Shown: positions 31,721 through 43,310 of the stretch, one piece after another
How the letters are laid out: every line of letters begins with the position of its first letter
Position numbering within the stretch: the first letter of the stretch is position 1
Assembly (NCBI GenBank): GCA_047967505.1
Contig: CM106538.1
DNA length: 64,000 bases
Strand: one strand, 5' to 3'
Origin: Dipteris shenzhenensis
Taxonomy: Eukaryota; Polypodiophyta; Polypodiopsida; Gleicheniales
The notes under the pieces: generated by a model
Seen by the model: the letters and a program-made list of their open reading frames with translations, nothing else
Told to the model about the DNA's origin: nothing
Databases searched by the model: none
Made by a program: the position numbers and the translations under genes

Positions 31721-32740
31721 CAAACTTTAAAAGTGTGCAAACTTTTGTTAAGCAAGGATGTTCAATATCTCAGATGGAAAAACTAGCGATCCTTCTTTAA
31801 GGGTTGAAGGATGAGACCTATAGTACAGCACGGATGATATGCGTTCTTTTGGACAGTTCTCATCATCTGGTTTTCTTTCATACGTGCCTGCCGCTTGGGG
31901 AAGAAACATGTGTATTCAAGGACTTACAAGGTTATACATATTTATATTTGAGGGTTTTTCAGAGTGATTATGGTCAACAAGAGCTTGGAAAAGTGATATA
32001 TTTAACTTGACACAACAGCTGGGGGTTGTGAACTTACACCAATTACTAAGAGCTGAAGTAATAGGATGCTCAGCACACCACAGTCAACATTGCTCTTGTT
32101 TTGGAGCACTTTGTTAAAAAATACTAACAAAAAATGGCAGGTACCAATTTACCAGAGATGCGACCCACCTCTAATTTAATGGGAGGTTGGGAAGGAGGGG
32201 GAGATAGTGAAAATCACCAGCTCCAGGGTTGTGAACTCAGCTCAACTCACTCTGAGCTTGACTGGCTGTTGTTGGTCAAATTCTTTTGCTCTGTAGGCCA
32301 TTTGACGGATTTCCTTCAAGCCTGCAAACTGCTCTCGTGAGCACAATGGTCATGTTGGGGAAAACATTCAGTATGTTAAGGAGGGACATGAAGTCGAGTT
32401 GGTGATGATGCAGGCTTCTCCAGCATGGCCAGGAAATGCAATTGGTCGAAGAAGTACACTACACAAGTCGAAATCGCTCCTCCCTATTCAGAATAGAAAG
32501 AAGGAACTCCAAGGAGGTGTTAGATGGACAAAGTCAACGATTGGGAAACGCTTGTTTTGATGGAGAGCAACCAAAAAATCAATATGCTCTGTGATCAGGT
32601 GACATTTACACTACGGTCCAGGATGTGTGATGTCCAGGATGTGTGATGGAAGACTGCAGAGTTTACATAGCCAAGAATGTGATGCAAGCATTGAATCATG
32701 TTAAGGACAAGCGGGGGAGCTTTCTAGTCTGCTGGAAAGG
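31721..32740. other. Region downstream of the PPR gene
   Basis: Probably includes the 3' UTR. I find no continuation of the DYW domain in any frame after the stop. GTCCAGGATGTGTGAT is tandemly doubled at about 32,621-32,649. The other short frames have no known domain. Confidence 0.4.
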
Positions 32741-35100
32741 TGTATGACTTCAAGCACAAGAGCAAAGCTCGTATTTCACTCATTTCGAGCATGTTTGAAG
32801 AAAAGAAGTCTTCATTGGCTTTCAGGGGAACATTCTACCACCCCCGTGTTGGGTCGCTCTATTATATGCACAGTGTGCTTGCCAATGCGATCTTTCCATG
32901 CCCTGAGTGAACCACACTCCAATGCTTCCATAATTCCATGCCATGTATGGTGTATGAGCATATAAAAGGTGCTGCCAAATAGAAAAACAAATTAGTAAAT
33001 ATAGGACCATTCAATATGCACATCTCAATGTCTAAGTTAGAGATTACCATGTACTGTGTGAAATGATTCTTTCCGCAAGCTATCTCCATATTCTGGCTGA
33101 AGTCATCCATAACATTGATGAAAAACTGTGCATCATCTTCTTCCAATCTTTTCTTTTGTAGTAAAGGTACCAAGCTATCAAGAGCTAACCACACGCGCCT
33201 TTTTCAGTCTTTTTTGTCCCTTCCCCCTTCGGTCACAACATGCATTGTGTAACTTTCTCCATACATCAAACTCATTAGCATGTTTGAGCTTGTCATTCTT
33301 CTTCTTTGTAGAAAGGAATTTTAAAGCCTTGACACCACCAAAGCTTGGCTTACAAGGAACATTACTTGTTTTTCCAAATCTTTTCTCATCTTTTGTAATC
33401 TTTACTTGCCTAGAGTGTAGTCCCATATCTGAAAGAACCTTTTTAATTCTTGCAATCATCCTCTTACTCTCTTGTTGGGGCTTCAAGTTATATGCATCAA
33501 TGATGTACAAATGCACCAACTTTTTAATTATTCTCACAATAGCATGAAGCACACAAATGTATACTCGCTCAAGAGGAATTTCAAGAATTGGGCTCGATGA
33601 TGGATCTTTCCCTGGAGCATTCCTATCTGGTGTCTTAGTTTGTTGATCTATCTCTGCACGTTTAGAGGCCCATTGCTTTTGATTCTTTTTACCACCCTTT
33701 GCAGGTACTCTCGTTTGCATGCACAGTGGACAAGGATGGCTTGTATTTGCTCCATGTGCCACATTAAACATACATTTAATAGTCTTGAGGCTAGCAGCTA
33801 GATGCCATTCTACACGGTAGGATCCATAGCCCTCAACTTCAAGTAGCTCACCATTGTTATGACCTTTGATCACACTTGGGATATCGGTTTGGTAAACCAC
33901 TTCAAAATTGAATGTGACTCTTTCAGCACCTGCAAAAAAAACTCACATGTTATTTCAAAATATTCTAAGTCTTTTTGCATTATTGCATTATTCATACCTC
34001 AAAGGCAGCCAACCACCAAATCTCCTGTTCTGATTGCACCGTTCTGATTGCACCACTGAACTGTCTTGCATCATCAAGCTCAACTTCAAGGTCTAGTATT
34101 CTATTCATCATTGTCAAACTAACTCTTTCTAATTTTTTACCTTGGACCACCTCACTTTCATCAAGCTTTAGTACAATCTTCAGAGTATCATTGCATTCCT
34201 CCATAGGCATATCATAAAACTTCACCATGGCTTGCAGAACTCTTCAAACATTCATCACAAAGTTATTGTTGACTGTCAATTTCAATTCTTTAGTCTCTCC
34301 AGCCTTTGTTTTCAAAGTTAATGTACTACATACATGCTGGGGGCTCACCGACTAAATCAAGTACGCCCAAATTGAGTGCATGCCTGGCCTTATCAACATC
34401 AGTCAGTTTAGGAAGCAAGGCTTTAACTTTTGCTCCTACAGAAAGACATGTTGTTTTTAAGCTCTTAAATATGAGCCAATATGCCCTTGTACTTATCCTT
34501 GTAGTATCACAAACTCCCTGTGCACTAGTTGCATTGAAATGCTCTACAACTTTGTTCATTGACTCAGATGTTATCTCTAATTTTAGACTTTTGAATTTTG
34601 GATGTTGTATGACAGACTCCAATATTTTTTTTGTAAACACTTCACCCATAGCACCATAGTGTTCATCATGGATAGACATGAGTTCTGAAACACTCCTGCA
34701 AGCTCTCACTCAACGCTTCCAGTGACCCCTTTTCTTGGATATTTCATCCATTGAACGCAATTTTCTCTTACGTAGTCTTGGGCCTATTGAAGTATCCTTC
34801 ATGAATGATAATGTTTTTTCTAACTTCTTGATCTCATTCTTCAGAGCTGTGTTTTGCATTTGTAAGTGAATTGCATTTATAGTGCTCTCTCCCAATTGAG
34901 CATCTAATGTTTGAACCTTTACCTGTAATTCTTGATTTTTATTCTCTATGCCATCATATGCAGACATTTAAACACGTGTAGCTTGCATAGATGATACCAA
35001 ATGTTCATTCCAAGCCTCCAACATTGTGATCCTTTTGTCTCTTTCATTAAGCAAAGATTGATATTAGGGCTGTGAAGGCTACTTGCTCCATGACTAATCA
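32740..35100 (-). pseudogene. Decayed spliced gene, transposase-like, unidentified family
   Basis: From high to low coordinates: a coiled coil (QELQVKVQTLDAQLGESTIN; KNEIKKLEKTLSF) at 34,967-34,713; a helical part to 34,326; a charged segment at 34,228-33,998; GYGSYRVEWHLAASLKTIK and HPCPLCMQ near 33,700-33,830; PLERVYICVLHAIVRIIKKL near 33,520-33,580; then VWLALDSLVPLLQKK after a frameshift near 33,190; and finally AWNYGSIGVWFTQGMERSHW and NRATQHGGG near 32,840-32,930. Two introns keep GT and AG: 33,930-33,997 and 32,972-33,047. In-frame stops occur at about 34,975 and 34,711. The CPLC pair, the H-rich LH block and the late W-x-Q-G-x-E-x-x-H block resemble large eukaryotic DDE-type transposases and their domesticated relatives. 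I cannot name the superfamily. Confidence 0.5.
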
Positions 35101-35560
35101 ACCTTTGATAATATCCTAACAAACCATTCTCACCCTTACATAGGAACTTTATTAAGTTGATCAATCCATGGAATTGAAGAGTCTGACAAGTTTATGGATC
35201 TACTAGATATATTTTCCCTTCTAACCAAAAATCCATATGTGCTTTTTCTTAATTTCAAAGAGCTACTAAATCACTTTCACTTGCAGCTAAAGAGGATTCA
35301 TTCCTCTTTAAAAATGGTGCATTCTCAGCATCTATTTAAAAATGGATATCCACCTTTTTAAAATTCCAAGCAGCTTGCATGATTTCATGCACTTTCCACC
35401 TAATACAATATAACATTGACATTAACAAATAATATACAAACATGACATGTTTCAGAAAAGTATCAAACTAAGCAAAAATGAAAACCTCAATTGCATGTAA
35501 AATCTAACGATTGAAATCTACAAATTCAAAAAAACATTTACTTATCATCAAACATTGTTA
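35101..35560. other. AT-rich spacer
   Basis: No gene recognised. The left part may be upstream exon sequence of the minus-strand gene at 32,740-35,100, since the coiled-coil frame continues above 34,967 apart from one stop. Confidence 0.35.
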
Positions 35561-35567
35561 AACTATG

Positions 35568-36415
35568 TGAATGAACAATATCTCACAGGGAGCTTTGAAG
35601 AAAAACCATGATCAAATGTGTTCTCCTCAATGGTCCCTCTAATAATCAAGGATGTTGAAATTGATGGATTTTTGTCCAATACTAATTATACGCTTCCAAA
35701 CAACTCCAAATCTATTTCAAACCATCTTCTGTAAAAAACCTTAATGGTAAGAGTGTATCTCTTAAAACAAAAAAATATTTCTTTCTCTTTAAATCATGTA
35801 TTAAAAGAAAACAACAAAATTACCAAAACAAACTACAAATTAACTGCTTCTTCAAAGTTGCATCATAAAATCTCATTATTTTCATTGTCTTGCATTGTTC
35901 TAAAGGTTTTCTCACCTGAATCTCCATGCAAGTTGCTCTAATAGACCCTGATTTGAGTTGAAAACTAAAAACATTCTAAAACTACATGAATGAACAGTAC
36001 TTGATTCTTGGAGCAAGGTTCTTTGAAAGAAAAATGTGATCAAACTCGTCCCTCCCAGTGGTCCCAAATGTGTTCCAGGATTGATGAAGTTGATGGTTCT
36101 TGCTTCAAAACAAATTATATGCTCCCAAACATCTCGAAATCTATTTCAAGCAATATTTTGTAAGAAACCATTGATAGTAAGAGTGAAAAAGACTCATTTC
36201 TCATGGAATTTCTTACAAAACAAACAAAATTTTCAACGTTTTCAAACCATGAAATAAAACAAAACAACACAACTACACAAAATGAACTACGAGCTTACTG
36301 TCTCTTCAAAGTTACATCATTAACAAACAAATCTCATCATAATCACTGTATTGCATTGTTCCAAAGATTATCTCACTTGAACCTCCATACAAGCTGTCTA
36401 GATGGAGGACCCCAA
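35568..36415 (+). repeat. Diverged tandem duplication, ~430-460 bp
   Basis: Two copies, about 35,568-35,950 and 35,980-36,415. Shared landmarks are TGAATGAACA, GATCAAA, AAATCTATTTCAA (35,708/36,137), GGTAAGAGTG/AGTAAGAGTG, TCTTCAAAGTT, TTGCATTGTTC and AATCTCCAT/AACCTCCAT. Identity is about 70-75% by eye with several indels. Confidence 0.8.
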
Positions 36416-37020
36416 ACCTTCGAAATCATGCACCCTTAGAGATTGCAGTAGGGAAAGTAACTAGTATTGAGAGATGGGCAAAAGAAAGATTGATTCTCAT
36501 CCATCAGCACCTGCAATGCCTAAAAGTCAATCTTCTTTGATCCTTTCTCAAAGAATCTCCTCCAGTAGCTCCTTCTAAGCTCCAAACACCTTGCATCATT
36601 CATGAATAAAAGGAGTGTGGTAGTTGGATGGGAGGATTTGGTTTCAAGTCAAATGGTACTTGGTTGAGAAACTAGGTTTCTCAGTTTGGTTACAGTTAAA
36701 AAACGTGATGGGAGAGTTGAGGTAGCAAGTGGATGCTCCACCTCATTGTTTGGGCCATTGAATAAAGAAATAGAGAAGTCACACCACTTCCAAGATTCTA
36801 TTGCCCTCCACCAGCCAATATTCTATTGGGTTTTATTCACCTTATTCTTCCATGTCACCAGCCCAAGGGCTCCCTTACAGGGCCCTTTTTGAGTCCAAAT
36901 TTTTTGTAATGGTAATTGTGGGGTAATTGTACTCGATGAGGAAGTGGATCACTAGGCCTCTGCATGGACGCTCCTACATTGGTCTGTAGGGTGGGACTTG
37001 AAAAGGCACATAGCTTGTGG
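36416..37020. other. Spacer without gene
   Basis: Short frames only. The sequence at 36,880-36,912 (GGGCCCTTTTTGAGTCCAAA...) has a diverged copy at 43,269-43,302. Confidence 0.4.
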
Positions 37021-37160
37021 CTTGTAACCTAGTGGTGAATGTTGGGGGCACTTGGAAGGTCAGGAGTTTCCAAGCCCGGAGTTTTGTCTAGAGAAGTCCC
37101 TCATACATGGGTCCTCGTCTTCTATATGCTCTGGTTCAGAGGTACCAGTGAAGATCGTAG
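37021..37160 (+). mobile_element. Possible tRNA-derived SINE head
   Basis: TAACCTAGTGGTGAATG at 37,025 resembles a pol III A box. GGAGTTTCCAAGCCC about 38 bp later resembles a degenerate B box (GGTTCGANTCC). Order and spacing fit a tRNA-like SINE head, but both boxes carry mismatches and no poly(A) or simple-repeat tail is seen. Confidence 0.3.
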
Positions 37161-38040
37161 GTCCTAAGACCACAAAAATGGCCTCAGTCCTTGCATGTGG
37201 TGTAAAGGTTAATTGTCACTGGACTTCCCTTTTCGTGGGCATATTGGCAAAAGGGTTCTCCATCTTCGCTGAATCCGTTCATCCTAATCGTCCAAATATA
37301 TTGGAAATAGTTCCCCTTAGTCGGAAGGCTACGGAAGGAGTAAAAGAGTGAGGTGGAGCTGTACTTGTGTGAGGAGCTTTGGAGGATCTCGAGCCGGTTG
37401 GTTCTTGCATTTTCTTGTTCAAGCTCTCAGTCCCGTCTAAACTAGCGGGCTCACTACGTTGGGGCCTTAATACTAAATGAGAGCTAGGAATTGAATCCCC
37501 TGTTGGAGGTAAACCAAAATTGGGGTGAGAGGTGGGCAACATGTAATTCAAAATGTTGTCCTTAGGCTTAGGCTCTCTAGACAAAATTATATCGCACCTC
37601 AAGTGCATGTACAAGGTCCTTGCTTAGGCACACCCCACTTCTGTATTTTTTGTCAGGAAATTTTCCCTCAGAGCTATCCCCTCGGTCGGAGGGTTACTTG
37701 TACACCGATGCGACCAGAGCCCTGTTTCTGCATGATGCCGGATTTAGGGCTTTCAGGGGGGTTTTTTGCTTGAAAATGATGCACATGGTTGCTAGGGTGT
37801 CAGTGGCCTCCCAAATTTGAATTTTTAAAAATATTATTTCCTAAATTACAAAACCATAACCCTAATTATTTCCAAAAATGGAGTGGCAGGGGCAAGTGGC
37901 AGTGGTAGGATATCTTGGGTTTAAAATCATAAAATTTGGTTGGGTTTTCTACTCTAAACCCTAAACCCTATTTTTTATTCCCTACGAAAAAGCACTAATT
38001 TTTGTTGCTAAAATGGAACCTAGAATTATACTGATGATTT
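37161..38040. other. Spacer with short telomere-like motif
   Basis: No gene seen. CTAAACCCTAAACCCTA near 37,957-37,973 is about two and a half units of the plant telomere repeat, too short to be called an interstitial telomere. Confidence 0.4.
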
Positions 38041-38044
38041 TGAA

Positions 38045-39159
38045 TCACATGATGAAGTTGACAAAGCTACATACCTTTTCTGCCTCATCGTGGAGTGCGT
38101 CAGCTATAGTGTCCAACTCAACTCCCTTTTGTGGTTGGCCTTGAACTTCATGTTGGCTTGAGGTGCCAGCTTCTTCATCGCTCTCCCCGAACAATTCCCT
38201 CTGCAAATTCATGAACTGCTCATTGGACATGTCGTACTTTGGTGCGGCATCCTCAATTTCCTTCTGTGTTAGTTGGATTGGTGAGGCTCAAGTCATCAAA
38301 GCGTCCAATCTCATCGATTGCTAGATTGACTGGAGCATCAAAGTCAATGACATCATCAAAATGTCATTCGAGAGCTGACATAGCACCTCATCCTCTCGGA
38401 GAACGGTTTCTTTCATCACTTCTAATAGGGTAGGGTATTCCTCACCCCCTCAATTTTGATTGGATCAACCGAAGCAAGGTGTGGCTTGGTTGCTGCCTCA
38501 TTTGGATTAGAGGATGGATATGCACGAGTCGGATATGAAGATAAGATGACCTCGCTTTCAACTTGCTCCTCAGCTAGGCTAATAGTATGCTCCTCAGGCT
38601 ACAAGTCTAGGTTTAGGTCATCTCCTCCACCACTTGTTGATGGACTTGCTCCACCACTTGTGGATGCAGGACCCTCGGGCTACTTGCCAACATCCTCATC
38701 AAACTTGGTAGTCGCAAGGAGAACGGTAAGGGCTAGATCTCTCTCGATCAAATGAATTGGGGAAGATGAATCATCCCCGATGGGAATAGCGTACTCACGG
38801 AGAGAGATAGGGACATTATCCATGGTCCTACCTAGTGTCTTTTTGAAGTTAGCACTCTAGTCAAAAGAGCTCAAAATATCCTATGAAACCCATTGGTGAG
38901 GGGAGTTAGCAATCGTGACAAATTGCCCATGGATAAGTATATCAAAAAATTGAAGAGAGGGATTATCAGTAGGAAGGAGAGCTCTCAAGTGTGACTTAAG
39001 ATGGAATGCCTTGCAGAAGATAGGATAAACCTGATCTGCAAAGGCATGGGAATCAGTGGATGATATCCACTGGTCAAAAGCCTCTCTAGGGGAAGCCATG
39101 AGTGTAGGAGGATGCTCGGGAAGATGAAAGAGGAGGCTGTGGAATGCAAGGTTGCTCAA
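38045..39159 (-). pseudogene. Decayed coding tract with TAG stops, unknown family
   Basis: The minus-strand frame from 39,159 runs through 38,881 and onward to about 38,440 with no frameshift, broken only by TAG codons (after QWVS, FD, DVGK and NLDL). The product has a helical N-terminus (ASPREAFDQWISSTDSHAFA), a middle with TMDNVPISLREYAIPIGDD and an acidic Ser/Gly/Glu-rich tail. A shifted frame continues at 38,270-38,045 with MSNEQFMNLQRELFGESDEE to a stop at 38,045. The family is not recognised. A gag-like or transposon accessory protein is possible. Confidence 0.45.
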
Positions 39160-39273
39160 GAGTGGGAAACTGAAAATGTGAAAAAGACCTTAGAAGTGTA
39201 CTTTATAAATGGGCATTGCCCTTAAAAATGCTATTAAATACAATATTTTTATTTTTATTGTTTTTTCTTTGAA

Positions 39274-39322
<49 letters not shown>

Positions 39323-39526
39323 CCCTTAGCTATCTCCCTCTCCTCTCTTTCCCTCTCTCCCTCTCTCTCCCTCTCTCTCTCTCTCTCTCTCATAGACCCT
39401 CAAGGTCTTCTGAGGATGTTAATATATCTTTCTTTCTTTCCCTTCCTTTGTGTCCCTCATTGCTCTCTCTCTCTCTCAGATACCCGATGATCATCTTGTT
39501 GCCATGTTACCCTTAGCTATCTATGT
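39160..39526 (+). repeat. CT-rich microsatellite cluster
   Basis: (CT)n of about 40 bp at 39,278-39,320 and further CTCT runs to about 39,480. Long frames here on both strands are composition artefacts. Confidence 0.9.
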
Positions 39527-39942
39527 CATGGACATTGATTTTACATATACACTTTTTGTATTTTGTTAGCTGCTCCACCCTTTGGATCAGTTGTATCTGG
39601 GTTTTTTTTCAATCTCATAGTCTCTCAAAGACCTTAATTAACTTTCTTATTTTTCTCTTTTGCAACTTAGAGGTGCAAGTGAGTGAATGCAATCTTAACT
39701 CTCTCTCTCTCTCTCGATCCCACTCTCCATCTCCCTCTTTGTGTCCCCGTCTCCATTGTCATGGACATTGATTTACATATACACTTTTTGTATTTTGTTA
39801 GCGGATCCACCCTTTGGATTAGTTATATCTGGGTTTTTTTTCAATCTCATAGTGTCAGAAAGACCTTAATTAACTTTCGTATTTTTCTCTTTCTCAACTT
39901 AGAGGTGCAAATGAATAAATGCAATCTTAACTCTCTCAGTCT
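39527..39942 (+). repeat. Tandem duplication, 233-bp period
   Basis: CATGGACATTGATTT at 39,527 and at 39,760 begin two copies of about 180 bp that match at roughly nine of ten positions, including TATCTGGGTTTTTTTTCAAT and AACTTAGAGGTGCAA. Each copy ends in a CT run. Confidence 0.9.
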
Positions 39943-40320
39943 CCCTTTGTGTCCCTCCCCCTCCCTTTGTCTCTTTCCCTCCCTTTGTGTCCCTGACTGC
40001 TCTCTCTCTCTCTCTCTCTCTTCATACATCTAACTCTCTCTCCCTTTGTGTCGCTTATTGCACTCTCAACTTCTCTCTCTCTTTAAAATACCCACACAAA
40101 TTTAAAATTACAAATATTTATCACTTTATCATTCATAGACCATAGAGAGCCATCAATATAGAGGTGCAGACTTAATAAAAAAATATTAACAATAAATGAA
40201 ACAACACTTTGTATTATATATGATTTCTGTTCATCCCTATATCTAACTTTGTGATTATCAAGTCTAAAATAATAGTCTTGGGGAGGGCTTGTTGTTGCCA
40301 ACTGCAATTATTCCCTAATA
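39943..40320. other. CT-rich then AT-rich spacer
   Basis: CT runs to about 40,080, then AT-rich DNA. No gene seen. Confidence 0.4.
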
Positions 40321-40324
40321 AATC

Positions 40325-41531
40325 GCATGGTCCACTCCTCTTCCAATTCCAACATGTCCTTGCCGATAAATTGATACCTCGACAACAGGTTTGTGAGTCC
40401 CATCACGCAGATCATCATCCATTGCTTCCCATTGAAGGTTCTTCCATCTAAACCTTCTATATGTGAAAGTCATGCAGAGATTTTGCCTTCCAATGAAATA
40501 CCTGCAAAATTTGGGATTTGTTAATACATAGTATCCTAATCATTTTTTATACAAACAAGAATTGTAAGATTTTCTCACCGAAATGTCACATCTGAAGTGT
40601 TCAATCGACATTGTACTAAATCTTTGGCATGACATGTTCTTGTTGTCCATCCATTGTCAAATAGCTCAGATAGCCAGCCCATTTCTAAGCTCTTGCAAGT
40701 GTAAGTAATCTTTGTTTTCCTTAATTGCCTACAACTTGCAAAGAAATCAATAAAGCATGGAAATGGAAGAAACCAGCTCAACCTAGCATTTCTTCCACCA
40801 GGAGTTGGCTTTATAGCATTTCTCACATCATTAAACATTCTATTTCTATATGATTCACTTATCTCCATGCTTGGAAGCAGCCATTCTGGACTATCAAAAG
40901 AGGGCAAGGGAAGAGATTCTAATCTACCATACTGTCCTTCTTCATCTGGCACAATGAACATTGAGTCATAGAAGAATATCCCATCCTTTTTTAATTCTGA
41001 TGGTGTGCGACATTCATATTGAAGACTCCCGATCTCAACATGGACGACATGCAACACCCCAGTTACGCATGATGTAGGCTCCCACTCTTTGTAAGTAGAT
41101 GGATATAAGTCTGTAAAACAAATACAAGGCATAAGACAGTAGTGTCAAAGTCCCCAAACAAATGCAAATACTCTAAAAAGCAAATGAAGTACTAGTACAC
41201 TTTGAAAAACTTACAATTGGGCCTACAATATGGAAGTCCTGCATTCGGATGCACATATTAGTTTGCATGGGTAAAGACATGCTGAATATATGCTGTGTCA
41301 CTGTGTTACTGCCAGGAGAAATTTCAAAATCTAAGATCTTTCCCTTCCAATGTTTGGAGATGTCCATTGCATCCTTCCGACCCACTTTGTAGCACGCACG
41401 ATTAGTGGGTTGCATTGTGATCCAAGAATATTTCGTGTAGAGCTGAGGAATCCATTCCCCATGCCATCCTTAACATTCTTCAATACAATAGATTGTAAAA
41501 TGCTTCTGTATCTATCATTTTCTACTTCCAT
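40325..41531 (-). CDS. Unrecognised spliced coding tract
   Basis: From high to low: a frame with GNGFLSSTRNILGSQCNPLI (41,531-41,400); an overlapping frame with GRKDAMDISKHWKGKILDFE; a strong donor at 41,215 (GGCCCAATT/GTAAGT) and acceptor near 41,111 (GTTTTACAG). The main exon to 40,578 has YPSTYKEWEPTSCVTGVLHV, DSMFIVPDEEGQYGRLESL and RLSWFLPFPCFIDFFASCRQ. A donor (GTGAGAAA) at 40,577 and acceptor (TTTTGCAG) at 40,503 lead to a last exon with YFIGRQNLCMTFTYRRFRW ending near 40,325. Proper splice signals suggest a real gene. The first two pieces do not join in frame as I read them, so it may be decayed. No family recognised. Confidence 0.4.
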
Positions 41532-41622
41532 AGTTTCTGCCCCATATGATTAAAATTAGCTCTTTCTACTTCCAAAGACCCTCCAAATTTATGTCTTCTA
41601 TTCTCTCTTACTCTTTCTTTGC

Positions 41623-41679
<57 letters not shown>

Positions 41680-42180
41680 CCCCCCCCTCCTTCCCTCTCT
41701 CCTTTAACTAAACCTCTCACAAAAACAAACACAATATTATTACAAAAAACATAGAATACTTCTCTCTCTCTCGGTCAGTCTTCCAAGGTACCCCTCACAC
41801 AAGAAAACATCAAATTTTTTTGAAATACTTAGTTTAGGATATGCTCTCTTCCTACTTTGTTTCTCTACAAACAAAGACAACATTACCAATATCATATCAC
41901 TCTCTCTCTCGCCCTCCCAAAACTCTTTGATTAGGATCTCTTTTTCCTCCTTCTTTCTCAAATACTTCTAAAACCAAGCAGTTTGAAATACAATCTCTGT
42001 CTCTCTCCCTCAATCATCCCCTCAACAGAAGAAGACATAGCAGTTCGAAATATATATCTCTCTCTCTTTTCCCTTCCTCGACCTACCCCTCCTATACTAG
42101 CAAATAAAAAAACGACTATTTTCTATCTCTCTCCCTCACTCATCCCCTGAAACAATTAAAAAAGCATAGTAGTTTCAAAT

Positions 42181-42228
<48 letters not shown>

Positions 42229-42340
42229 TATATCTATCCCTCCTATAGTAATGAAGAAAAAATGACTATTTTATGTGTCTCTCTCCCTGACTCATCCCCT
42301 CAAATAGAAAACAACATAGCAATTCAAAATAATATCTCTC

Positions 42341-42401
<61 letters not shown>

Positions 42402-42580
42402 ATCCCTCCTATGCCATAGTGAAGAAAAAAAAGTCAAAAATCATCTTGTAGTTTTACATATCATTTACCTCAATCTCTCCCTCTTCCCTGTCTCTTGTAA
42501 CAAACATATAGACAAATTGTGATACAAAAACGTATCTACTTAATACAAACAAAACTTTCAAGGTGAAATCACTTCATTAC
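41532..42580 (+). repeat. CT microsatellite / minisatellite array
   Basis: Uninterrupted (CT)n tracts at about 41,627-41,676, 42,185-42,226 and 42,333-42,398. Between them, blocks with TCTCCCTCA..TCATCCCCTCAA and TATCCCTCCTATA...GAAGAAAAAATGACTATTTT repeat with a period of about 130-150 bp. The array is a minisatellite whose units each carry a variable CT stretch. Confidence 0.88.
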
Positions 42581-42600
42581 CTGGAAAGTATGTGTTCCTA

Positions 42601-42803
42601 CTTCTGGAGTTGACTCTATATACTCCAAAAAGGTAGAGAAAGAGCCGAAAATTATAGAACACCCACTTTTCTCATTCCTTCCAAGCAGATTTAGGTCGCA
42701 ACTTCAGGAGGTGACTCTCTATACTCCAAAAAGGTGAGGAAAGAACCGAAAATGAGAGAACACCCGTTTTTCTCTCCTTCCAAGCAGATTTAGGTTGCAA
42801 CTT
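42601..42803 (+). repeat. Tandem duplication, 101-bp period
   Basis: CTTCTGGAGTTGACTC at 42,601 and CTTCAGGAGGTGACTC at 42,702 begin two copies sharing TACTCCAAAAAGGT, CCGAAAAT and CCTTCCAAGCAGATTTAGGT. Confidence 0.9.
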
Positions 42804-43310
42804 TGGTTTCTAAGAGAGAGTGAAATAAGTAGAGAATGAATCGAAGAGAAGAGGGATGAACAAAGCTTGGATAAAAGTTTCTCCGAGAGATTTTCCCAGC
42901 TACTAGAAAGTGGCGGGAATGAATCTTTGAAACATTTTAGAAGAGAGAGAATAGGGGGAGAGCTGGTTAGGAAGTCAAAGTTTGGGCCAAATGGTTGAAC
43001 CAAATGGAAAACGTGAGCATAGTTCTAGCTAGGGGATAGTTTGCCCTGGGAGGAAAACAAGGAGGCCTGGCATGGTCAGGGCAGGCTTGCCAAAGATAAT
43101 TTTTTATTGTGAACCACCAATGACGTTTTTTGGGGTATTTAAAAAAATAAATAAAATTTCTCCTAGATTTGGGGAGCCTCTATTACAGAGAAGTCCACAT
43201 GGCATAATCTTTTTCATGGATACCATATTCCCTTATCCAAGCCTCTAATATTTTAGTAACTCTCCAAAGGGCCCCTTTTTTAGTCCAATATTTTTGTAAA
43301 TGAACCTCGA
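42804..43310. other. Spacer left of the non-autonomous LTR element
   Basis: No gene seen. The minus-strand 94-codon frame over 42,719-43,003 is Ser/Leu-rich without a known domain. Confidence 0.4.

Noticed and set aside
28438-31755. Many minus-strand frames of 60-147 codons opposite the PPR gene
   Set aside because: They repeat with the 303-bp period and are shadows of the PPR coding strand.
32134-32340. 68-codon plus-strand frame after the PPR gene
   Set aside because: No domain, not in frame with the PPR protein and not similar to the missing DYW end.
37957-37973. Interstitial telomere repeat
   Set aside because: Only about two and a half CCCTAAA units; expected by chance in a large plant genome. 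The same holds for the CCCTAAAC run near 43,375.
39190-40033. Arg/Glu and Ser/Leu frames over the CT arrays
   Set aside because: Microsatellite translation artefacts in both orientations.
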